Shown one piece after another: positions 57,403 to 64,000 of a stretch of DNA of 64,000 nucleotides. The translations under genes were made by a program, and so were the position numbers. This DNA is from Acidimicrobiia bacterium (lineage in GTDB: Bacteria > Actinomycetota > Acidimicrobiia > IMCC26256 > JAGNEX01), in contig JACJWE010000001.1 of assembly GCA_020637365.1 (NCBI GenBank), positions 960,001-1,024,000 on the forward strand, written 5' to 3'. The notes beneath the pieces were generated by a model that worked only from the letters and a program-made list of their open reading frames with translations, was not told where the DNA came from and made no database searches. The stretch's first letter is position 1, and each line of letters opens with the position of its first letter.

Positions 57403-58995
57403 CTACTCGCCAGACTCGCCAGACTCGCCAGACTCGACGGGCATCGACTCGGCGGCCGGACCAACTTCGCCCTCAGCGTCGAGGTCAGCATCGGCGGGGT
57501 CGGTCACAGGCAGTTCGCCTTCGACCTCGACCGGCAATTCGGTCTCACCCATTTCTTCGAGCTCTTCAGCGGATGGGCCGATGTAGTTACCAGCCTCGTC
57601 GAAGTGCTCTTCGCCGTACAGCGCCTGGTACTCGGCTGCAACCGTCCCACCTTCGGCCGCCTGCTTGATCGATAGCGAGATGCGTCGACGTTCGAGGTCC
57701 AGGTCGATGATCTTGACCCATAGCTCTTCGTTGGCTGCGACCACCTGTTCAGGCGTGTCGACGTGGTGCTGGGCCATCTCTGAGATGTGTACCAGCCCCT
57801 CGATACCGTCGGCGACCTGAACGAAGGCGCCGAACGGCACAATCTTGGTGACCTTGCCGTAGACCAGCTCGCCCACATCGTGGCCCGATGCAAACTCCTG
57901 CCAAGGGTCTTGTTGGGTTGCCTTCATCGACAAGGAAATCCGCTCGCGGCTCATGTCGACGTCGAGGACCTTGACTTCGACTTTGTCGCCGACCGCGACG
58001 ACCTGGCTTGGGTGGTCGACATGCTTCCACGACAGTTCGGACACGTGAACGAGACCATCCATGCCGCCCAGGTCGACGAATGCACCGAAGTTGACGACCG
58101 AGGAGACTGTGCCGGGGCGTACTTCGCCCGGTTTCAGGTTGGTGAGGAACTCATCACGCTGTTCACGCTGGGTCTCTTCGAGCCATGCGCGTCGTGACAG
58201 GACGACGTTGTTTCGGTTGCGGTCGAGTTCGATGATCTTCGCTTCGAGTTCACGACCGACATAGGGCTGCAGGTCGCGTACCCGACGCATCTCGACAAGC
58301 GACGCGGGAAGGAACCCACGCAGGCCGATGTCGATGATCAAACCACCCTTGACTACTTCGATCACCGGGCCAGCAACGACGCCGTCGTCTTCTTTGAGCT
58401 GTTCGATCTTGCCCCATGCGCGCTCGTATTGCGCTCGCTTCTTCGACAGGACCAGACGACCTTCGGCGTCTTCCTTCTGCATGACGAGCGCCTCGACGGC
58501 GTCGCCTTCGGTGACGACCTCATGAGGATTGACGTCGTTGCGTATCGACAGTTCCTTGGACGGGATCACACCCTCGGACTTGTAGCCGATGTCGAGGAGT
58601 ACCTCGTCCTTGTCGACCTTCACCACGACACCCGAGACGATGTCGCCATCATCGAAGTCGACAAAGGTTTGATCGATCGCCGCTTCGAGGCTGGTATCAC
58701 CGAGATCGTCCTCGACGATGGTTGCAAACTGAAACCCTGCGTCGGCGGGATTGCCATCGCCCGACGAGTCGTCGTCACCCCCATCTGTCGTGGAATCGCT
58801 CTCAGCTGCTGGGGTGTCAGCTACTGCCGCCACCTCAGGCTCAGCGGCATCAGCAGCGCCAGCGTCGGCCGGAGCAGATGTGGTGTCGGGTGATTCGGTG
58901 ACTTGCTCGTCGGCGCTCTTGGCGCCATCGGCGCCAGCTTCAGCCCCTGGCGACGCTTGGGTCTCTGCGGGCTGGTTGGTGGTCTCGTCGGACAT
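57403..58995 (-). CDS. rpsA: 30S ribosomal protein S1
   Basis: 530 residues from the ATG at 58995 (AGGAG 11 nt upstream); the open frame allows an ATG nine codons earlier. Four S1 RNA-binding domains follow an unusually long acidic Ala/Asp/Thr-rich N-terminus of about 110 residues. They begin near GDIVSGVVVKVDKDEVLLDI, VVAGPVIEVVKGGLIIDIGL, VRPGTVSSVVNFGAFVDLGG and LVYGKVTKIVPFGAFVQVAD. S1 helps mRNA bind the small subunit. The acidic C-terminal tail ends in three SGE repeats coded by a 9-bp tandem repeat. First gene of rpsA-coaE-uvrB. Confidence 0.95.
   Translation of the reverse strand: MSDETTNQPAETQASPGAEAGADGAKSADEQVTESPDTTSAPADAGAADAAEPEVAAVADTPAAESDSTTDGGDDDSSGDGNPADAGFQFATIVEDDLGDTSLEAAIDQTFVDFDDGDIVSGVVVKVDKDEVLLDIGYKSEGVIPSKELSIRNDVNPHEVVTEGDAVEALVMQKEDAEGRLVLSKKRAQYERAWGKIEQLKEDDGVVAGPVIEVVKGGLIIDIGLRGFLPASLVEMRRVRDLQPYVGRELEAKIIELDRNRNNVVLSRRAWLEETQREQRDEFLTNLKPGEVRPGTVSSVVNFGAFVDLGGMDGLVHVSELSWKHVDHPSQVVAVGDKVEVKVLDVDMSRERISLSMKATQQDPWQEFASGHDVGELVYGKVTKIVPFGAFVQVADGIEGLVHISEMAQHHVDTPEQVVAANEELWVKIIDLDLERRRISLSIKQAAEGGTVAAEYQALYGEEHFDEAGNYIGPSAEELEEMGETELPVEVEGELPVTDPADADLDAEGEVGPAAESMPVESGESGESGE
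57405..57431 (-). repeat. 9-bp tandem repeat (three copies) at the rpsA 3' end
   Basis: ACTCGCCAG repeated exactly three times on the plus strand, followed by a partial fourth copy. It encodes Glu-Ser-Gly units at the very C-terminus of S1. Copy number is likely to vary between strains. Confidence 0.85.
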
Positions 58996-59276
58996 GGTCG
59001 GGTCTGCTCCTGGCAAGCGCATGCGCTTGCATACAACTCATAGGTAACGGGTAATGGTCATTTCTGGGAGTGCACCCCGTGAGCCGCGCCAGGCGGCGGG
59101 CGGTTTTGGGTACGAACCCATAACAATAGCCACATTCTGATGGCTTGGGTGAAGTGTTCTTCAGATTGGAACGATCACCGTTGTCTCACGTGAGGCGGTC
59201 TGGACCGTATTGGCCGCATCGACGCCACCCGGGTCACCCCGTTTCGCGCCCGGCCAAGGGTGCCCAGACGCATCTT

Positions 59277-60035
59277 CTAACGCCTGGCGAGGACCAAGAA
59301 TTCCGGGTGATCCACCGTTGGAGCATCACCCTTCCACCAGCCCGGTCGCACGCCGGTCAGGGAGACAACGTCGAAGCCAGCTGCCCGCACCATCAAGGTG
59401 AGCTCACGTGGAGTGAAACAAGTCGTCCAGAGATCGAACGGGCGTTCCTGGCCATCGTTGTCGCGGACGGTGGCCTTTTCGTGCACAACGCCGTGGAGAG
59501 CATCAAAGCTTTCGCCGTCTTCAAGGCCTGAAACGGCAAAGTAGGCCGAGAAGGCGGTCAACACGAGCCAGCCACCAGGCGCCACGAGCGATGCCATCTG
59601 GTCGAGAATCGTGTCGTCGTCACCACCGAGCAGTCCGAAAGCACCCTGACACAGCGACATGACGAGGTCGAAGGATGCGCCGTCGACGAGATCGATCAAC
59701 TCTCGAGCATCGCCGTGGATGAAGGTGACGTCCAAGTCTTCAGCCTGGGCTCGGTGCACGGCATCCCTAATGAAGATCTCAGCGAGGTCGACGCCGGTGA
59801 CGTCATAGCCGCGACGCGCCAGTTCCACACTGTGTCGCCCTGGTCCGCAGCCGACGTCGAGAACCGTGGATCCCGGAGTGAGACCGATCGAAGCGATCAA
59901 GGAATCCATCTCGGCGATGGTCCCCTTGGTGAAGGAATTCTTCAGATACGCAGACCCCAGGAAATCGGCAACCGGCACGAACCACCGCCCGTCCTTGGGC
60001 AATCGATCCGTTCCAGCTCGCTGGTCATCCATCAC
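59277..60035 (-). CDS. Class I SAM-dependent methyltransferase
   Basis: 252 residues. SAM motif I TVLDVGCGPGRHSVELARRG is near residue 58, motif II YDVTGVDLAEIFI follows, then FIHGDARELI and FDLVMSLCQGAFGLLGG. The C-terminal half holds a domain with WTTCFTPRELTLMVRAAGFD. It resembles small-molecule or ubiE-like methyltransferases; substrate unknown. It starts 41 bp after polA on the same strand, so it is probably co-transcribed. The second of two adjacent Met codons may be the true start. Confidence 0.87.
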   Translation of the reverse strand: MMDDQRAGTDRLPKDGRWFVPVADFLGSAYLKNSFTKGTIAEMDSLIASIGLTPGSTVLDVGCGPGRHSVELARRGYDVTGVDLAEIFIRDAVHRAQAEDLDVTFIHGDARELIDLVDGASFDLVMSLCQGAFGLLGGDDDTILDQMASLVAPGGWLVLTAFSAYFAVSGLEDGESFDALHGVVHEKATVRDNDGQERPFDLWTTCFTPRELTLMVRAAGFDVVSLTGVRPGWWKGDAPTVDHPEFLVLARR

Positions 60036-60075
60036 GGAATTCGTCCATCTCTCGGCGGTGTCTGAGTACGGGTGT

Positions 60076-62718
60076 CTATGCGGTGGGCTTACATGCTTCC
60101 CAGTTTGGTCCGACCCCTGAATCCACGACCAGGGGAACCGCGAGCGGATACACGTTTTCCATCACCGCGACGAGTTGGGGAATGACCTCTTCAACCTCGG
60201 AATCTGGCACCTCGAAGAGGATTTCGTCGTGCACATTTAACAACATTCGCGTCCCGAATTCGCGTTCGGCGATGATCGCGTCGACGTCGAGCATCGCCTT
60301 CTTGAACAGATCGGCTGCCGTCCCCTGGATCGGGGCGTTCTGCGCCATGCGCTCTCCCATCTGACGAATTCGCCAGTTGTCCGACCTCAATTCGGGAAGT
60401 TGGCGCCGACGGCCAAACAGCGTCGTTGTGTAGCCCGTCATTCGGGCGTCGTCGACCACTTCGTCCATATATGCCTTCATGGCGGGAAACTCGCCCCAAT
60501 AGGCGTCGAGAATCGCCTTTGCTTGCCCGACTTCGACACCCATACGCGAGGACAATCCGTACGCTTCCATGCCATAGGCCAGCCCATAGTTGACCACCTT
60601 CGCGAAGCGGCGCTGGTCTCCGGTCACCTCATCTTCGGGGACATCGAAGACCGCCGCGGCCGTTGTGACGTGAACGTCAGCGCCGAGACGAAACGCCTGG
60701 ATGAGTGCTGGTTCGTCGGCGAGATGTGCGAGGACTCGAAGTTCGATCTGGGAATAGTCCGCGGCGCAGAGCTGGTGTCCCGGACTTGCCACAAACGCCT
60801 GCCGAATTTCTCTGCCAGCGTCGGAACGCACCGGAATGTTCTGCATATTTGGGGAATCTGACGAGACCCGGCCGGTGGCTGTCGCCGTCTGGTTGAACCG
60901 GGCATGGATACGCCCATCGCCAGCGATCAGCGGTGGAAACGCGCCGACATACGTGGACCGGAGTTTCTGCACCTCGCGATAGCGCAGGATCTTGTCGATG
61001 ATTGGATGAGCGGCCATCTTCGTGAGTGAATCGTGGTCGGTCGACGGTCCGGTCTTGGTCTTCTTGACCGGCGTGATCCCCAACTCTTCAAACAACACCT
61101 CTCGCAGCTGCTTGGTGGAGTTGACGTTGAAGCTGTGGCCAGCTTCGGCATAGATCTGGGATTCGAGCCCTGCAATCTCGGTCGTGAGGCGTTCGGACAG
61201 GGCGGACAAGACCGCACGGTCGACGGTGATGCCCAAACGTTCCATCTCAGCGATGACCGAGATCAGTGGACGCTCCATTTCGAGCCACAACGCCAGCATT
61301 CCAGCGCGGGCCAAGGCGGTCTCCAACGGCTCCACCGATCGCAACAGCGCGATCGCCGCGGTCGCATGCGAGGTGGCTGGGTCCTCGATGTCGAGGCCCA
61401 GGGTGCCCTGCGCAGACGCACCGGCCGCCTCGAGTTCGACGCCACCAAAGCGGCGGGCCACCATGTCGAAGGTGTAGGTCCCCGATCCAGGCTTCAGCAT
61501 GTACGCCATCACCTCTGTGTCGGCCTGTATCGACGGTGACCAAGTCGGATGGTCCTTATAGAGTTGCTTTGCCCCGTGCACGGCCACCGGTGGGCCTTTC
61601 GGCCCCATACACCGATCGAATGCGTCGGCTACGGCGTCGGCCAGCGGCACGGGCGGATCAATCCAGGCCACCGTGTCTCGACCCTGTGTCGCCAATGCCC
61701 ACCAGCCCTGCCCCAGCCCCGGCCCAGCGACGGCGATTAGCTCTTGGGCAGCCGCCAGCTCGTCGAGAAACGCCGGAATCTGGTCGGGTTCGAGGCGTTC
61801 GACGTCAACATCGACCGTTTCCTCGGCATGGGCTCCATGTCCGAGAGCCTCTTGAAGACGGGGAAGCAGCGTTCGAAACTCGAGACGTCCGAACACGTCG
61901 CGGACGGTCTCTTCGTCCCAGTCCCCCACCACGAGATCAGAGGGGGCTGCCGGAACGGGGACGTCGGTCTTGAGAGTCATCATCGATTTGTTCAATCGAA
62001 GCCGCTCAGCGGATGCGGCCATATTTTGTGAAAGCTTCGGCGTCAAGGCGTCGATGTTGTCGAGAATGCCTTCCAAACTGCCGTAGGTCGCGATCAGCTT
62101 GGCCGCAGTCTTCTCGCCAACACCCGCAACGCCTGGGAGGTTGTCGGACGGATCGCCGCGCATGGCGGCATAGTCGACGTACTTGGCTGGCAGGACTCCC
62201 GTACGTTCGAAGATGCCGTTTTCGTCGTATCGGGCATAATCCGAGACGCCGCGTTTGTTGTAGAGGACCTCGATGTACGGATCGCTCACCAGCTGATAGC
62301 TGTCCCGATCGCCGGTGACGATGGTGACCTTGGTCCCCTGTTCGGCCGCCTTCGTCGCCAGGGTCGCGATGACATCGTCGGCTTCGACACCGACGATGGA
62401 AATCACCGGGATCTGAACGGCTTGGAGCACCTCGTGAATCAGGGGGATTTGAGGCGAGAACAGTTCGGGGGTCGGTTTACGCGTGCCCTTGTAGTCGGGA
62501 TCGAGTTCATGACGAAACGTCGGTCCCGGAGCGTCGAAGACGACGGCGATTCCGTCAGGCGCCTCGTCGGCGAGCACCTTGATCAGCATTGATGTGAAGC
62601 CGTACGCAGCGTTGGTGACCGTGCCATTCTCGGTCACCAGGTCGGGCGGAAGCGCGTAAAACGCCCGATACGCAAGGGACATGCCGTCGAGGAGCAAGAG
62701 GTGTCGCATCGCAGGCAT
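60076..62718 (-). CDS. polA: DNA polymerase I
   Basis: 880 residues from the ATG at 62718 (an ATG three codons later is equally possible). The N-terminal 5'-3' exonuclease (LLLDGMSLAYRAFYALPPDL, VGVEADDVIATLA, AMRGDPSDNLPGVAGVGEKT) is intact. The middle domain lacks the Asp-x-Glu of a proofreading exonuclease (LIAVAGPGLGQGWWAL), as usual in Gram-positives. Polymerase motifs: A ADYSQIELRVLAHLA, B RRFAKVVNYGLAYGMEAYGL, C LNVHDEILFEVP. Motif B has Tyr where E. coli has Phe762. It fills gaps in repair and removes RNA primers. Lies between the ANTAR regulator and a methyltransferase. Confidence 0.96.
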   Translation of the reverse strand: MPAMRHLLLLDGMSLAYRAFYALPPDLVTENGTVTNAAYGFTSMLIKVLADEAPDGIAVVFDAPGPTFRHELDPDYKGTRKPTPELFSPQIPLIHEVLQAVQIPVISIVGVEADDVIATLATKAAEQGTKVTIVTGDRDSYQLVSDPYIEVLYNKRGVSDYARYDENGIFERTGVLPAKYVDYAAMRGDPSDNLPGVAGVGEKTAAKLIATYGSLEGILDNIDALTPKLSQNMAASAERLRLNKSMMTLKTDVPVPAAPSDLVVGDWDEETVRDVFGRLEFRTLLPRLQEALGHGAHAEETVDVDVERLEPDQIPAFLDELAAAQELIAVAGPGLGQGWWALATQGRDTVAWIDPPVPLADAVADAFDRCMGPKGPPVAVHGAKQLYKDHPTWSPSIQADTEVMAYMLKPGSGTYTFDMVARRFGGVELEAAGASAQGTLGLDIEDPATSHATAAIALLRSVEPLETALARAGMLALWLEMERPLISVIAEMERLGITVDRAVLSALSERLTTEIAGLESQIYAEAGHSFNVNSTKQLREVLFEELGITPVKKTKTGPSTDHDSLTKMAAHPIIDKILRYREVQKLRSTYVGAFPPLIAGDGRIHARFNQTATATGRVSSDSPNMQNIPVRSDAGREIRQAFVASPGHQLCAADYSQIELRVLAHLADEPALIQAFRLGADVHVTTAAAVFDVPEDEVTGDQRRFAKVVNYGLAYGMEAYGLSSRMGVEVGQAKAILDAYWGEFPAMKAYMDEVVDDARMTGYTTTLFGRRRQLPELRSDNWRIRQMGERMAQNAPIQGTAADLFKKAMLDVDAIIAEREFGTRMLLNVHDEILFEVPDSEVEEVIPQLVAVMENVYPLAVPLVVDSGVGPNWEACKPTA

Positions 62719-62771
62719 GGTAGGCCAGGCGTAACCCCTGGCCTCGTTCGACCAGGCCCCACAACGCTCAG

Positions 62772-63362
62772 CTACGGGGTCAGAGCAACCGAACCGTCCA
62801 AAACTGCCGCGGCGACGTCGGACATGCGGACGCGTTGGCGCATCGCTTCTGTTTGGAGGAGACGCCACGCATCGTTCTCACTGATGCTGAACTGCTCCAT
62901 GAGCGTGCCTTTGGCGCGGTCGACCACCTTGCGGGCGTCGAGTCGCTGATTCAATTCTTCGACGTCGCGTCGCAGGTTCTGCATATCTGAGAACCTCGAC
63001 AATGCCACTTCGATCGCGGGGACCAGATCGCTCTTTTGGAATGGCTTGACCAAAAAGGCGAGCGCCCCCGCAGCACGGGCCTGATCTACCAGTTCACGCT
63101 GGGAAAAAGCGGTCAGAATCAGCACCGCACACAGGCGTGCATCGGTAAGCTGTCGAGCGGCTTCGAGCCCGTTCATGCCGGGCATGTTGATGTCGAGAAT
63201 GGCAACGTCGGGCTGCTCGCGTTGAACCAGCCGGAGTACTTCGTCCCCGCGGCCTGTTTCGCCCACTACCTCATAGCCCTCTTCTTCCAAGAGTTCTTTG
63301 AGATCCAGACGAATGATGGCTTCGTCTTCTGCGATCACGACACGGACGGGCGACTGACTCAT
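62772..63362 (-). CDS. Response regulator with ANTAR RNA-binding domain (PdtaR-like)
   Basis: 196 residues from the ATG at 63362. The receiver domain has acidic pocket VIAEDEAIIRLDLKELL, phospho-acceptor Asp in VAILDINMPGMNGLEAA and Lys in FLVKPFQKSDL. The C-terminal ANTAR domain (RKVVDRAKGTLMEQFSISEN, DAWRLLQTEAMRQR) binds paired hairpins in nascent mRNA and prevents termination. In actinobacteria the homologue PdtaR pairs with the kinase PdtaS; no kinase is adjacent here. Located 53 bp upstream of polA, an arrangement also seen in mycobacteria, where the pdtaR-type gene lies near polA. Confidence 0.92.
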   Translation of the reverse strand: MSQSPVRVVIAEDEAIIRLDLKELLEEEGYEVVGETGRGDEVLRLVQREQPDVAILDINMPGMNGLEAARQLTDARLCAVLILTAFSQRELVDQARAAGALAFLVKPFQKSDLVPAIEVALSRFSDMQNLRRDVEELNQRLDARKVVDRAKGTLMEQFSISENDAWRLLQTEAMRQRVRMSDVAAAVLDGSVALTP

Positions 63363-63462
63363 TGGCTTTTCGTTGCCTCCTGGCGCTCTATGGCGTTCTC
63401 GAACACATAACAAGCGGAGACATCACAAAACCGGAGGGCGTGGCGGCCACCTCGGAATCTCG

Positions 63463-63762
63463 TCAGTCCGCTCCGCCAGCGGACATGCGGTCGAGAAGAC
63501 TATCTTGTTCGGCCCTATCTTGCTGCAGTGAGCGAACGAGCCGGTCGCGGTGTCGCGTCATCACCTCGGCCTGCCGTCGAGCCCGCTGGGCGGCGTCAGC
63601 ATCGGCGAGGTTATCGCTCATCAGGGCTCGAAGCCGCAGGTCCTCAGCCTCATAGGCGACGACGGCGAGCTGTTCCTCCGTCACGCGAAGTTCCTCACGG
63701 GCCCGAGCGATCCGCTCGGTCAGATCGGCCAGTCGTCGCTTGATGAGAGCCTTTCGCAACAC
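63463..63762 (-). CDS. Small coiled-coil protein of unknown function
   Basis: 99 residues, GTG start. Almost entirely heptad-like and charged (LADLTERIARAREELRVTEE, QLAVVAYEAEDLRLRAL), so probably a cytoplasmic coiled-coil dimer. No motif or named family recognised. It keeps the strand and spacing of the ANTAR-polA operon (100 bp upstream of the ANTAR gene), which supports a real gene. A role cannot be assigned. Confidence 0.55.
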   Translation of the reverse strand: MLRKALIKRRLADLTERIARAREELRVTEEQLAVVAYEAEDLRLRALMSDNLADADAAQRARRQAEVMTRHRDRLVRSLQQDRAEQDSLLDRMSAGGAD

Positions 63763-63836
63763 GGTGCTTCGTCCTGTCTGGTCGACTCGCCCGAGCCAAC
63801 GCTACGCCAACAGGTCGGGCCGCAGTAGCGCTAGCG

Positions 63837-64000
63837 CTAGGCCTGAATGATGACAGGGGTACCGAGCGGGATGTCTGGAACCAGCTCATCGAGTACGTCA
63901 TTGAGGACTCGAACACAGCCGTGGCTGACGGCCTTGCCCCTGTTCGCGGGGTTCGAGGTCCCATGAATTGCGACCTGCCCATTACCGCCGAGGAAGTCGG
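63837..64000 (-). CDS. L,D-transpeptidase (YkuD domain), C-terminal part
   Basis: Partial: the N-terminus lies beyond the window. The last 54 residues carry the YkuD catalytic signature: IHGTSNPANRGKAVSHGCVR, with the catalytic Cys in SHGCVRVLN, then VPDIPLGTPVIIQA and the stop at 63837. Such enzymes make 3-3 cross-links or attach proteins to peptidoglycan outside the membrane. 74 bp upstream of the coiled-coil gene on the same strand. Confidence 0.88.
   Translation of the reverse strand, partial: DFLGGNGQVAIHGTSNPANRGKAVSHGCVRVLNDVLDELVPDIPLGTPVIIQA

Overview
The window looks like chromosomal DNA of a high-GC Gram-positive bacterium, most likely an actinobacterium of the Acidimicrobiia type (inference). 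The reasons are the rapZ-yvcK-gap-pgk-tpiA-secG cluster next to uvrC, a DrrAB-type exporter, an F420/PPOX-type flavoprotein, an ANTAR response regulator, a Tyr-type DNA polymerase I, several start codons placed 6-7 nt after a -10-like hexamer (leaderless style), and surface proteins ending in an AFTG-type sorting signal.

Layout. 1-4.5 kb: a Tat lipoprotein (DUF2271), an EEP-fold phosphoesterase, a holin-like/phosphodiesterase fusion and a broken DUF1801 gene. 4.7-10 kb: an SDR + PPOX operon divergent from an AraC regulator, then a drrA-drrB-tetR operon, a small membrane gene with an amber stop, and tRNA-Leu(GAG). 10.3-23 kb, minus strand: a membrane-anchored oligopeptide-binding protein, then secG, tpiA, pgk, gap, yvcK, rapZ, a hybrid histidine kinase and uvrC. 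whiA, usually between yvcK and gap, is absent. 23-26 kb: nadA with a structured leader, and a Fic protein. 26.5-32.7 kb: accessory DNA with a trypco2 / trypsin-like protease / STAND NTPase-TPR module and a VapBC pair flanked by a 106-bp duplication of the end of a methyltransferase gene. 33-38 kb: a lipoprotein hydrolase, uvrA and a DJ-1/PfpI protein. 38-54.6 kb: two giant paralogous surface proteins built from DUF11 and SdrD/Cna-B-like domains with Thr-rich linkers. 54.7-64 kb, minus strand: uvrB, coaE, rpsA, a methyltransferase, polA, an ANTAR regulator, a coiled-coil protein and a partial L,D-transpeptidase. All three UvrABC genes and polA are therefore in this window.

The most interesting unit is the minus-strand trypco2 -> trypsin-like protease -> STAND-NTPase/TPR module (26.5-30.8 kb). 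It resembles NTP-dependent conflict or immunity systems, and its TPR array is made of near-identical 138-bp units. The second is the pair of surface proteins, with almost perfect internal duplications.

A warning for any reader: about 22 apparent small indels interrupt nine loci, including the normally essential gap and coaE and also uvrB. In nearly every case restoring one base recovers the family sequence. I read most of them as consensus errors, not biology, and give the whole-gene span with the break points for each affected gene.
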